64,000 nt of DNA from an uncultured Prevotellaceae bacterium (GTDB lineage Bacteria; Bacteroidota; Bacteroidia; Bacteroidales; Bacteroidaceae), in assembly GCA_900317305.1 (NCBI GenBank), contig ONGG01000022.1, positions 1 through 64,000 on the forward strand. The letters run 5' to 3'. Shown here one piece after another: positions 48,230-57,542 of the stretch. The first letter of the stretch is position 1. Each line of letters starts with the position of its first letter. Below the pieces are notes generated by a model that was not told the DNA's origin, ran no database searches, and saw nothing but the letters and a program-made list of their open reading frames with translations. The position numbers were made by a program, and so were the translations under genes.

Positions 48230-50866
48230 GTGATGATGAATATGCCGAAAACGATAAGTCGTAGACTGGGATTGATTCTCTTTCTTAGTTGTTTCTGGTG
48301 GGGTGCCTGGGCCCAGCAGTGGCAGTATGTCGACCCGCGTATCGGTAGCGTGGGCGTAGGCCGCACCTTCCCCGGACCTTCCATGCCTTTCGGCATGGTG
48401 AAACCGGGCCCCGACTGTGGCGTACGTCCCAATGCGGGGTGGGCTCCCATGCCCGAACCAGTGACGGGCTTCTCGCAGACCCATGTCAGCGGCACGGGGG
48501 GCGGACAGAAATATGGAAATATCCTTATCCAGCCATCGCTCGACGATTCCTGGAACCAAGTCCGCACCGACGAGCACATTTCGCTTGGCTATTATGCCAC
48601 GACCTACACCAATGGCATCCGCACCGAGATCACCACGGCAGAGAAATGTGCTTTCTACCGGTTCCATTACCCACGCTCGGGAAACCTGCTCATCGACGTT
48701 TCCCATTTCCTGGGCAAGAGCGACATTCCCGACCTGCGCGAGGCTCAACAACTAGTGGGGGCTGAGATAGAGGTGGTCGAGGGCTGTCAGGTGAGGGGAT
48801 ACTCCACCGTCCGAGGGGGATGGAACAATGGCGATGCCTACACGGTGTTCTTCTGCCTGGTGCCCGACAAGCCTTTTTCGGCCATTCTCGACGACCGGTA
48901 CCAGAAGGCTTCGCTCCATTTCAGCGACACCTGTGTCAGCGTCAAGGTGGGCATTTCTTTCATCAGCACCATGCAGGCGGCAAGGAATGTGGCGCAGACG
49001 GAGTTCGACCAGCAGTTGGCCAACCTGCGCGACAGTTGGCAACAACTGCTTGGCAAAATATCCCTGAAGAAAGCCTCTCAAGAACAGCAAAGGATGTTCT
49101 ACACGGCACTCTATCATACGATGATCATGCCCGTAGACCGTACTGGCGAGAACCCGAAATGGAACGATTCGCCCTACTACGACGACTACTATGCCATCTG
49201 GGATACCTACCGCACCTCATCGCCCCTTATCACGCTCATCGCCCCGGAGCGGCAGCGCGACATCATACGCTCTCTGCTCAACATCTACCGCCGCGAGGGG
49301 TTCATGCCCGACGCGCGCAGCGGCAACTGCAATGGGCGCACCCAGGGGGGCAGCAATGCCGAGGTGGTCATCGCCGATGCTTGCGTGAAAGGTCTTGAGG
49401 GCATCGACTATGAACTGGCGCTCGAGGCCATGCTTAAGGATGCTACCGTACCACCGGGTGGCAATGAGGAGAAAGAGGGTAGGGGCGGACTACACGAGTA
49501 CAACACGCTGGGGTATATCCCCTATGGCATCGACAGGGCGGGAAACCGCACCATCGAGTATGCGTTCGATGACTTCTGCATCGCGCAGGTGGCCAAACGT
49601 CTGGGGTACGACGACATCGCCGGGGAGTATATTCGGAAGGCTGACAATTGGAAGAATCTCTGGCGGGCCGACTACGAATACGATGGCATGAGGGGATTCG
49701 TCATGCCGAAAGACCGTGACGGACAATGGCTCGACAGCGTGCCCTGGGGGCATTCCAAGGTCTTCCATCCACGCATTCCCTACACGCCGGTCACCAAGGT
49801 GGCGCCATGGTATCTGCCTTGGTGGTCCACGTTCTTCTATGAGGCCACGTCGGAGGAATACTCGCTGAGTATCCCTCACGATGTGCCGGGACTTATCGAG
49901 GCTTGTGGCGGCAAGGAGGCATTCCGCGAACGGCTCGACTCGTTCTTCCATAAAGGCTATTACAATGTGGCCAACGAACCGTCGTTTCTCACACCTTGCC
50001 TCTACCATTGGATAGGCCGTCCCGACCTGAGCACGCTGTGGGTGCATCGGATAATCAAAGACTGCTACACCGACCAGCCCGACGGACTGCCGGGGAATGA
50101 TGACTCGGGAGCCATGTCCTCCTGGCTGGCTTTCCACATGATGGGGCTATATCCCAACGCAGGTCTCGACTATTACCTGCTCAACATCCCCGTGCTCGGT
50201 GGCGGCTATGCCCTGACTTTGCCCAATGGAAGAAACCTTGAGGTAGAGGTGAGAGGCAAGGGAAACACCTACGACTATGCCACCTTCAACGGCACCCGTC
50301 TCGACGACGCGCGCATCACCCATGCCCAACTCATGCAGGGAGGAAAACTCACGTTTTATACGAAGAAGACTAAACCGCTCCCATATCGTGCCCCGGGACC
50401 CACTAGGTGCTTATGGCCCAGGGAAAAGTCCGACCCGTCCTTCAAAGGCAACGTCGCTTACACCCTCAACCGGCAGTTCCGCACGTGGCCGCTCACTATG
50501 TCGTGGCTGGACGATACGTTGTACGTGACGTGTAAGGAAACCAAGTACGTCATCCCCCGTGAGGTGGTGGAAAACGGTACTGGCTTTGCATGGGAGAGTC
50601 CGCAGACCGATGACGTCACGCATCAGGCCAAAGGCACGTTTTGCTTCATCTCCCGCAAGGCATTCGACAGCCTCTTGCAAGACGGATGGTTCGTCTACGA
50701 CGATATCACCTGGCGACGGGTGAGCCAGACGGATAAGGAAATCGTGGTAAGGGCCGATGTCGACCGCACCCTGATGACCATATCGCTCCGGCATCCGCTG
50801 CCCATGGTAATGGAGATGAAGGGCAACCCACTGGGTATTGACTGGAAATTAACCGATAATGAATAG
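48230..50866 (+). CDS. Secreted GH92 alpha-mannosidase (first)
   Basis: An 878-residue exported enzyme. The signal peptide is about residues 1-29. GH92 marks include IGSVGVGRTFPGPSMPFGMVK near 38, given here in part, and THVSGTGGGQKYGNILIQP near 84. The catalytic-acid region is FYEATSEEYSLSIPHD near 537, with the Glu conserved where GH92 enzymes have EGNAWQY. The base region LPGNDDSGAMSSWLAF is near 620. GH92 enzymes are calcium-dependent exo-alpha-mannosidases acting with inversion on mannans or N-glycans. The last bases overlap the start of the fusion gene by 8 bases. Linkage preference cannot be read reliably. Confidence 0.94.
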   Translation: MMMNMPKTISRRLGLILFLSCFWWGAWAQQWQYVDPRIGSVGVGRTFPGPSMPFGMVKPGPDCGVRPNAGWAPMPEPVTGFSQTHVSGTGGGQKYGNILIQPSLDDSWNQVRTDEHISLGYYATTYTNGIRTEITTAEKCAFYRFHYPRSGNLLIDVSHFLGKSDIPDLREAQQLVGAEIEVVEGCQVRGYSTVRGGWNNGDAYTVFFCLVPDKPFSAILDDRYQKASLHFSDTCVSVKVGISFISTMQAARNVAQTEFDQQLANLRDSWQQLLGKISLKKASQEQQRMFYTALYHTMIMPVDRTGENPKWNDSPYYDDYYAIWDTYRTSSPLITLIAPERQRDIIRSLLNIYRREGFMPDARSGNCNGRTQGGSNAEVVIADACVKGLEGIDYELALEAMLKDATVPPGGNEEKEGRGGLHEYNTLGYIPYGIDRAGNRTIEYAFDDFCIAQVAKRLGYDDIAGEYIRKADNWKNLWRADYEYDGMRGFVMPKDRDGQWLDSVPWGHSKVFHPRIPYTPVTKVAPWYLPWWSTFFYEATSEEYSLSIPHDVPGLIEACGGKEAFRERLDSFFHKGYYNVANEPSFLTPCLYHWIGRPDLSTLWVHRIIKDCYTDQPDGLPGNDDSGAMSSWLAFHMMGLYPNAGLDYYLLNIPVLGGGYALTLPNGRNLEVEVRGKGNTYDYATFNGTRLDDARITHAQLMQGGKLTFYTKKTKPLPYRAPGPTRCLWPREKSDPSFKGNVAYTLNRQFRTWPLTMSWLDDTLYVTCKETKYVIPREVVENGTGFAWESPQTDDVTHQAKGTFCFISRKAFDSLLQDGWFVYDDITWRRVSQTDKEIVVRADVDRTLMTISLRHPLPMVMEMKGNPLGIDWKLTDNE

Positions 50867-53800
50867 ATGGAATAAAACAGCCTGGACCATCCTATTATGG
50901 ATGGTGGCCTTGGGGGCAATGGCACAGAAGTCGTTCCCCGAGATGGGTGGGGTGTATTATGCCTATCCAGTGACTGAGAATGTAGAACCCATAACGGTGC
51001 CAGATGGCTACCAACCATTCTATATCTCACATTACGGCCGTCATGGTTCGAGATGGCTGCCTGCCGACAGCCGGTATGAGTGGGTGCTGCGACATTTCGA
51101 CGACGACAGCAACCTCACGGCAGCTGGAAAACGGTTGAAGAAACAACTGGGCAAGGTGTGGAAAAACGCAAGAGGAAACGGCGGACAACTCACACCGCTC
51201 GGGCACCAGCAGCATCGCGACATCGCCAAAAGAATGGTGGAGAACTTCGCCGAGGTGTTCGGCGAGGGGGCGCGGGTGAACGCCTGGTCGAGCGTGGTCA
51301 ACCGATGTAGGCAGAGCATGCTGGCATTCACCGGACAACTCCAGCGACTGCGGCCGTCGGTTCCCGTACATGCCGTCACCGACTCGGCCGACATGCGCTG
51401 GATTGCATATAAATCGCCCGAGATGCGGCGCCTTGAGGAGAACACCTCGTTTGCCAAGATGAAAGGCTCGCCCGACAGACTGATCGGTATGCTCTTCCGC
51501 GACCCCAGTGCCGTCTCCGACCCCGTGTCCCTCTGCTCCGAACTGCACACCATTGCCTCCGACATGCAGGACGTGCAACTTCCGATCGACCTCTTCTACC
51601 TGTTCTCCTACGAGGAGTCGATGGACATCTATCAGTGCAACAATGAGCGGATGATGTTCCGCAATGGCAACAACCCGCTTGCGGCCGGCGTGCCGGCGAG
51701 GAGCGCGGTTGCGCTGTGGATGCAAATCGAGGCGCAGGCCGACAAGGCTATCGCCTCGGGCGGAAAAGGGGCCGACCTGAGGTTCGGCCACGACACCAAC
51801 CTCATGAACCTGCTGGCCCTGATGAGGGCCTCGGTTGCCGACAGCGGACGCATGGACGAGATATTGCCCATGGCTGCCAACTTGCAGATGGTGTTCTACC
51901 GCAACGCCGCGGGCGACGTGCTTGTCAGACTCCTGCATAATGAGCGCGATTTCTCGTTGCCCATCGCCCCTGCCTACGACCATCTCTATCGGTGGACCGA
52001 CATCAGGCAGATGATGCAGACACGCATACACCGGCTCGGACATCTGGCACAACTCAATGCCGTCAACACGATGGTGGGAACGGCGCAGGCCAATACCTCG
52101 TCGGCCGGTCTTTTCGGAAAGGGGAGTGAGGAGCATGGACAGACGCTGCCTGCTGTGCTCATGCCCAACGGACAGAACTTCTGGACTCCACAGACACAGG
52201 ACACGGAGAAGAAGTGCGTGGCGCCCTACTACTATGCCGACACGCTCTTTCAGGGATTCCGCAACTCGCACTGGCTGGTGGGCGGATGCACCCAGGACTA
52301 TGGGTCGGCCACCGTCTCGGTGCTGGGTGGGAATTTGCGCACCACCATCGACAAGAAGGCTACTCCCTTCAGCCATGAGCAAGAGGTGTCGCATCCGCAT
52401 TACTATGCGGTGCAACTGCCCGGCGAGCATCTCAAGGTCGAAATCACGGCCTCGCTCCATGGGGCCATCATGAGGGTCACGCCTGATTGCGACCAAAGGG
52501 TGTATGTGGTGGTCAATCCCAACAGCGACGAGAACCAGGGCGAGGTGTGGCTCGACTCGGTACGCAACGAGGTGTATGTGGCCAACCCCGTGCACCGCAT
52601 CTATCAGGGATGGGGCGAGGAGGCGGGCTTCAGCGGACATCTGCTGCTCTCGTTCTCAAAGCCTCCGGTTGAAGGCGACTGCTATATCGGCAAGTACGCC
52701 AATGCCAATGCCACACATATCAAGGGCATGGCCAAGACTGGCGCATGGGTGGCTTTCGATGGCAAGGCCGGGCAACCCATCGAGGTGAGGATGGCTTCGT
52801 CGTTCACTTCGCTGGGCGAATGTCGCAAGAACATGGCTGCCGAGGTTGAGGGGGGGTCGTTCGAGCAAATGATGGACCGCGCCGCCGAGGCATGGATAGA
52901 TCGGTTTCATACCATTGATGTGGAGGATGCCGACACGGCCGAGGTCAACCAGTTCTATGGCGCGTTCTACCGTGCCTCGTTCCTGCCGCGCCTGCTCAGC
53001 GATGCCGACGGTGCCTATCCCCGCTTTGCCGACGGCCGCCCCATGAGGGCCGACCAACCACGATATACCGACTTCTCGATGTGGGACACCTACCGGGCCC
53101 TCCATCCGCTCTACAACATCTTGCTGCCCATGCTTTCGCAACACATGATGCAGTCGTTGGTGGGGATGGCCGAGGAGGGTGGATGGTTGCCCATCTTCCC
53201 GTGCTGGAACTCCTATACGGCGGCAATGATTGGCGACCACTGCGCGGTGGCCTTGGCCGACGCCTATGTGAAGGGCATCAGGGGGTTCGATGCCGAGAAG
53301 GCTTATCGGTATATGAGGAAGAATGCGTTCTCGTCGCCCGACTCTCCCCAGGAATATGCCAATGGCATGGGACGAAGGGCGCTGCAGTCGTATCTCAAGT
53401 ATGGATTCATACCCATGGAGGATGGGGTGAAGGAGGCTTTTCACAACGATGAGCAGACCTCGCGGACGCTGGAGTATGCTTTCGATGATTTTGCTGTGGC
53501 ACAGATGGCAAAGGCCCTGAGGCACAACGACGACTACCAACTGCTGAGCAAAAGGGCGGACAACTGGCGCAATGTCATCAACCCGCTCACGGGATATGCC
53601 GATGGCCGTCACCAGAACGGACGGTTTGAGAACAATACCGACCTCGTTCACCGGAAGAGTTTCATCACCGAGGGGGCAACGTGCCATTACACCTGGTATG
53701 TGCCCCACGACCCCGACGGTCTCATCCGCCTGATGGGAGGCAAGACACGGTTCGTAGAGAAACTCGACTCCATGTTCACCGAGGGCAGATACTGGCATGG

Positions 53801-54194
53801 CAATGAGCCGTGTCACCAAATCGCGTATATGTTCGACTATGCCGGGCGCCCCGACCTCACCCGGAAATGGGTGAGTCACATCATGCGAACCGAGTACAAC
53901 GACTCGCCGGGAGGACTCTCAGGCAACGACGACGCCGGACAGATGTCAGTCTGGTATGTGTTCTCGGCCATGGGATTCTATCCCGTCTGTCCTGCCTCCA
54001 CGCAGTATATGCTGGGCACCACGCGGTTCGACCGCGTGAGGCTGAACCTGGAGAACGGCCACACGTTCACCATCGTGGGGAAGACCGATGGCATCACTCC
54101 CGCCACGCTTAACGACAAGCCGTTGACGGAATACGCCATCTCGCACCAGAACATCATCAATGGCGACTCGTTGGTGTTGCCGAAAACCAAGTAA
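50859..54194 (+). CDS. Fusion of a histidine acid phosphatase with a GH92 alpha-mannosidase
   Basis: A 1111-residue exported protein with two catalytic domains. After a signal peptide (MAQ end near residue 23), residues of about 30-400 form a histidine-type phosphatase: the catalytic HYGRHGSRW near 58-66, a second motif near RCRQSML, and the C-terminal GHDTNLMNLLALM near 310 with the His-Asp pair. From about 440 a full GH92 domain begins (FWTPQTQDTEKK), with the acid-region Glu conserved in TEGATCHYTWYVPHD near 937 and the base region LSGNDDAGQMSVWYVF near 1020. The phosphatase branch resembles MINPP/phytase-like enzymes. The pairing suggests a glycan with both alpha-mannose and phosphate. 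It lies in an operon with another GH92 and GH89. Confidence 0.9.
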   Translation: MNRWNKTAWTILLWMVALGAMAQKSFPEMGGVYYAYPVTENVEPITVPDGYQPFYISHYGRHGSRWLPADSRYEWVLRHFDDDSNLTAAGKRLKKQLGKVWKNARGNGGQLTPLGHQQHRDIAKRMVENFAEVFGEGARVNAWSSVVNRCRQSMLAFTGQLQRLRPSVPVHAVTDSADMRWIAYKSPEMRRLEENTSFAKMKGSPDRLIGMLFRDPSAVSDPVSLCSELHTIASDMQDVQLPIDLFYLFSYEESMDIYQCNNERMMFRNGNNPLAAGVPARSAVALWMQIEAQADKAIASGGKGADLRFGHDTNLMNLLALMRASVADSGRMDEILPMAANLQMVFYRNAAGDVLVRLLHNERDFSLPIAPAYDHLYRWTDIRQMMQTRIHRLGHLAQLNAVNTMVGTAQANTSSAGLFGKGSEEHGQTLPAVLMPNGQNFWTPQTQDTEKKCVAPYYYADTLFQGFRNSHWLVGGCTQDYGSATVSVLGGNLRTTIDKKATPFSHEQEVSHPHYYAVQLPGEHLKVEITASLHGAIMRVTPDCDQRVYVVVNPNSDENQGEVWLDSVRNEVYVANPVHRIYQGWGEEAGFSGHLLLSFSKPPVEGDCYIGKYANANATHIKGMAKTGAWVAFDGKAGQPIEVRMASSFTSLGECRKNMAAEVEGGSFEQMMDRAAEAWIDRFHTIDVEDADTAEVNQFYGAFYRASFLPRLLSDADGAYPRFADGRPMRADQPRYTDFSMWDTYRALHPLYNILLPMLSQHMMQSLVGMAEEGGWLPIFPCWNSYTAAMIGDHCAVALADAYVKGIRGFDAEKAYRYMRKNAFSSPDSPQEYANGMGRRALQSYLKYGFIPMEDGVKEAFHNDEQTSRTLEYAFDDFAVAQMAKALRHNDDYQLLSKRADNWRNVINPLTGYADGRHQNGRFENNTDLVHRKSFITEGATCHYTWYVPHDPDGLIRLMGGKTRFVEKLDSMFTEGRYWHGNEPCHQIAYMFDYAGRPDLTRKWVSHIMRTEYNDSPGGLSGNDDAGQMSVWYVFSAMGFYPVCPASTQYMLGTTRFDRVRLNLENGHTFTIVGKTDGITPATLNDKPLTEYAISHQNIINGDSLVLPKTK

Positions 54195-54214
54195 ATGCAC
54201 AAAAACTGATAGTA

Positions 54215-56443
54215 ATGAGAAAAATTATCCTGTCATTCTCCCTGTTCCTCTTCGCCGTCGCCATGATGGCCAACCCGGTCAACGACATGCTCGAGCGCAT
54301 CGACAAGGGTGCTTCGGCCAAGTTCAAGACACAAATTGTGAAAGCCAATACCGATTTCTTTGAACTCGACCAGAGTGGAAAGAAGGTGGTGGTGAGGGGA
54401 AACTCGTGGGTGAACATCGCCACGGGGGTGAACTGGTACCTGAAATACTATGCCGGCATACATCTCTCATGGAATGGCATGAGGGCAAAACTGCCCGCGG
54501 TGCTGCCGCCCGTGGAGAAGGCCGAACGGCATGAGACGGACCTCAAACTGAGGTATGACTTCAACTACTGCACGTTCTCCTATTCCATGGCTTTCTGGGA
54601 CTGGGACAGGTGGCAGGAGGAAATCGACTGGATGGCCCTGCATGGGGTGAACATGCCTCTGGCTATTGTGGGCGAGGAGTGCGTGTGGCGTAATATGCTG
54701 CTCAGGCTGGGTTACTCCGAGGAGGAGGTGGGACGGTTCATCGCCGGACCGGCTTTCCTCGCCTGGTGGGAGATGAACAACCTGGAAGGGTGGGGCGGAC
54801 CGCTCCCGCAATCTTGGTACGCACGGCAGGAGAAACTGCAGCGGCAGATTCTGGCGAGGATGAGACAATGGGGCATGACACCAGTACTGCCGGGCTACTC
54901 GGGCATGGTGCCCCACGACGCCAAGGAGAAACTGGGACTCGACGTGGCCGATGCCGGACTGTGGAATGGATTCCAGCGACCGGCCAACCTGATGCCTACC
55001 GACCCGAGGTTCATGGAGATTGCCGATGCCTACTACAGCGAACTGACCCGGCTCTTCGGAAAGGCCGATTTCTATTCGATGGACCCCTTCCACGAGAGCA
55101 ACGACGACAGCCGCATCGACTATGCCGAGGCGGCGAAGGCCATCAACGGTGCGATGAAGAAGGCCAATCCCAAGGCGGTGTGGGTAGTGCAGGGATGGAC
55201 GGAGAACCCAAGGCCGCAGATGCTCGATGCGCTTAGCACCGACGACGTGGTGGTGCTCGACCTCTTCAGTGAGTGCCGTCCCATGTGGGGCGCTCCCTCG
55301 ATATGGCACCGCGAGAAGGGGTATGGCGACCACAAGTGGCTCTTCTGCCTGCTCCAGAATTTCGGGGCCAACGTGGGGCTTCATGGGCGCATGGACCAAC
55401 TGCTGCAGAATTTCTACTCCACCAAGACCAATCCACTGGCAAGACATATCAGTGGCATCGGGTTCACCATGGAGGGCTCGGAGAACAACCCCGTGATGTT
55501 TGAGTTGATGAGTGAACTGCCTTGGCGCCCTCAACCCTTCACCAAGGAGGAGTGGATAGACAACTATGTGAGGGCCCGGTATGGCCAGACCGACCCCGAT
55601 GTGCTGAATGCATGGCATATCTTGGTGGGCAGCATCTACAACTGTCCGGTGGGCAACAACCAGCAGGGACCGCACGAGAGCATCTTCTGCGGACGGCCCA
55701 CACTCAATAATTTCCAGGCTTCCAGCTGGTCGAAGATGAGAAACTACTACGACCCTGAGGACACGAGAAAGGCGGCCTTGCTGATGACCAAGGCTGCCGG
55801 GAAGTTCGTGGGGAACAACAATTTCGAGTACGACCTCGTGGATATCGTGCGCCAGGCGCTGGCCGACCAGGCGCGCATCCAGTATCAGCGCACCATCGCC
55901 GACTACAAGGCTTTCTCCAGAAAAGAGTTTGAACGCGACAGCAAGCGGTTCCTCGATATGCTCGCCATGCAAGACCAACTTCTGGGCACGCGCAGTGAGT
56001 TCCGCCTGGGCACTCGCCTCTCGCAGGCAAGGGCTTGTGGCAACACTGAGGAGGAGCGGAATCTCTATGAGTGGAACGCAAGGGTGCAAATCACCACGTG
56101 GGGCAACCGCTATTGTGCCGACACGGGCGGACTGCGCGACTATGCGCACAAGGAGTGGCAGGGACTGCTTGCCGACTTCTATGCCGTGAGGTGGAGGACT
56201 TATTTTGATGCGCTCAGTCAGCAGATGCGGCAGATGACGCTTCCCAACCCCGAGATGCTGGGAACGGGAACCAACAGCAACAAGACGGCCGACGAGCTCT
56301 TCCAAATGGCGCTGCCACAGGAGGTGGTCATCGACTATTACGCCATAGAGGAGCCCTGGACGCTACAGCACAATGCCTATGGCGCCGATCCGGTGGGCAG
56401 TCCGGTGGAAATGGCCCGGAAAGCGATGTCGCTCATTCAGTAA
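54215..56443 (+). CDS. Secreted GH89 alpha-N-acetylglucosaminidase (NAGLU-like)
   Basis: A 742-residue exported enzyme that releases terminal alpha-linked N-acetylglucosamine, the counterpart of lysosomal NAGLU. A signal peptide covers about residues 1-19. The N-terminal domain precedes the (beta/alpha)8 barrel with RYDFNYCTFSYSMAFWDWD near 110 and TPVLPGYSGMVPHDAKEKLG near 228. The two catalytic Glu regions appear as FYSMDPFHESNDD near 290 and GIGFTMEGSENNPVMFELM near 416. It is 20 bases after the fusion gene and 19 bases before the HGSNAT-like gene. Confidence 0.94.
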   Translation: MRKIILSFSLFLFAVAMMANPVNDMLERIDKGASAKFKTQIVKANTDFFELDQSGKKVVVRGNSWVNIATGVNWYLKYYAGIHLSWNGMRAKLPAVLPPVEKAERHETDLKLRYDFNYCTFSYSMAFWDWDRWQEEIDWMALHGVNMPLAIVGEECVWRNMLLRLGYSEEEVGRFIAGPAFLAWWEMNNLEGWGGPLPQSWYARQEKLQRQILARMRQWGMTPVLPGYSGMVPHDAKEKLGLDVADAGLWNGFQRPANLMPTDPRFMEIADAYYSELTRLFGKADFYSMDPFHESNDDSRIDYAEAAKAINGAMKKANPKAVWVVQGWTENPRPQMLDALSTDDVVVLDLFSECRPMWGAPSIWHREKGYGDHKWLFCLLQNFGANVGLHGRMDQLLQNFYSTKTNPLARHISGIGFTMEGSENNPVMFELMSELPWRPQPFTKEEWIDNYVRARYGQTDPDVLNAWHILVGSIYNCPVGNNQQGPHESIFCGRPTLNNFQASSWSKMRNYYDPEDTRKAALLMTKAAGKFVGNNNFEYDLVDIVRQALADQARIQYQRTIADYKAFSRKEFERDSKRFLDMLAMQDQLLGTRSEFRLGTRLSQARACGNTEEERNLYEWNARVQITTWGNRYCADTGGLRDYAHKEWQGLLADFYAVRWRTYFDALSQQMRQMTLPNPEMLGTGTNSNKTADELFQMALPQEVVIDYYAIEEPWTLQHNAYGADPVGSPVEMARKAMSLIQ

Positions 56444-56462
56444 TCTACCAAGAAAAAACAAT

Positions 56463-57539
56463 ATGACTACACAGAAGCAACGCCTCCTCTCGCTCGATAT
56501 CCTCAGAGGTATCACTGTCGCGGGAATGATTATGGTGAACAATGGTTACATGGAGTCGTTCGAGATGCTCGAACACTCCGAGTGGAATGGTATGACACCA
56601 TGCGACCTGGTGTTTCCCTTCTTCCTCTTCATCATGGGTATTTCCACCTATCTCTCGTTGTCGAAATACCAGTTCCAGCCTACAAAGAAGGTGATATGGA
56701 AAATCCTCAAACGAACCGTACTGCTGTTCCTCATCGGACTGGCCATACACTGGTTCGCACATGCCATCGACGGCGATTTCTGGTGCTTCCCGCATCTGCG
56801 CATCTGGGCGGTGCTCCAACGCATAGCGCTGTGCTATGGCATCGTTTCGCTCTTCGCCATTTTCGTCTCTCATAAGTGGGTGATTCCCGCTATCGTCGTT
56901 CTCCTGGCCATCTATTCGGCCATTCTCCTCCTGGGCAATGGCTATGCGCAGGATGGATCGAACATTCTGGCAAGGGTCGATATCGCCCTCTTCGGTTCCG
57001 AACATCTTTACCACAAAGGACCGGTCGACCCTGAGGGCCTCTTGGGCACAATCTCCTCGGTGGCGCATGTGCTCATCGGCTTCTATTGCGGAATGAGGAT
57101 GAAAAAGGCGGATACGGTCAACCAGAAGGTCATCAGTTTCTTCTTCATCGGCACGATACTGGTGTTCGCCGGTTACCTCCTGTCCTATGGCCTGCCGCTC
57201 AACAAGCGGATTTGGAGCCCAAGTTATGTACTGGTGACCTGCGGACTGGCATCGCTCCTGCAGGGACTGCTGATGGTCATCATCGACGTGAGGGGGAAAA
57301 AGCAGTGGTGCACCTTCTTCAAGGTATTTGGCATCAACCCGCTCTTCATCTATGTGGCGAGCGAGGTGCTGTCTATCCTTCTGGGGCATATCGGAGTGAG
57401 CAACGCGGTGTTCAGTGGCATCCATGCCGTCATACCTGCCGTGAAATGGGCTTCACTCACCTATGCGGTCTACTTCGTACTCCTGAACTATATCCTGGGG
57501 TATATCTTGTACAAGCGCAACATTTATATCAAATTATAG
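56463..57539 (+). CDS. Heparan-alpha-glucosaminide N-acetyltransferase-like membrane protein (DUF5009/COG4299)
   Basis: A 358-residue integral membrane protein with about ten spans. The ATG at 56463 (MTTQKQRLLSLDILRGITV) gives the expected start; the longer frame from 56373 overlaps the GH89 gene. RLLSLDILRG and FEMLEHSEWNGMTPCDLVFP near residue 36 match the bacterial relatives of human HGSNAT; the His there aligns with the active-site His of the lysosomal enzyme, which passes acetyl from cytosolic acetyl-CoA through the membrane to a terminal alpha-glucosamine. Its neighbour encodes the enzyme that removes the acetylated sugar. The substrate here is inferred. Confidence 0.85.
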   Translation: MTTQKQRLLSLDILRGITVAGMIMVNNGYMESFEMLEHSEWNGMTPCDLVFPFFLFIMGISTYLSLSKYQFQPTKKVIWKILKRTVLLFLIGLAIHWFAHAIDGDFWCFPHLRIWAVLQRIALCYGIVSLFAIFVSHKWVIPAIVVLLAIYSAILLLGNGYAQDGSNILARVDIALFGSEHLYHKGPVDPEGLLGTISSVAHVLIGFYCGMRMKKADTVNQKVISFFFIGTILVFAGYLLSYGLPLNKRIWSPSYVLVTCGLASLLQGLLMVIIDVRGKKQWCTFFKVFGINPLFIYVASEVLSILLGHIGVSNAVFSGIHAVIPAVKWASLTYAVYFVLLNYILGYILYKRNIYIKL

Positions 57540-57542
57540 AAA

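Noticed and set aside
51027-52640. 537-residue minus-strand frame inside the phosphatase-GH92 gene
   Set aside because: Shadow frame; the sense strand encodes identified catalytic motifs at the same positions.
50859-54194. GH92 domain as a mannose-1-phosphate uncapping enzyme
   Set aside because: That activity, as I recall it, goes with loss of the acid Glu, but the Glu is present here (TEGATCHY), so a normal mannosidase is more likely.
54467-56305. 612-residue minus-strand frame inside the GH89 gene
   Set aside because: Shadow frame; no recognisable domain.
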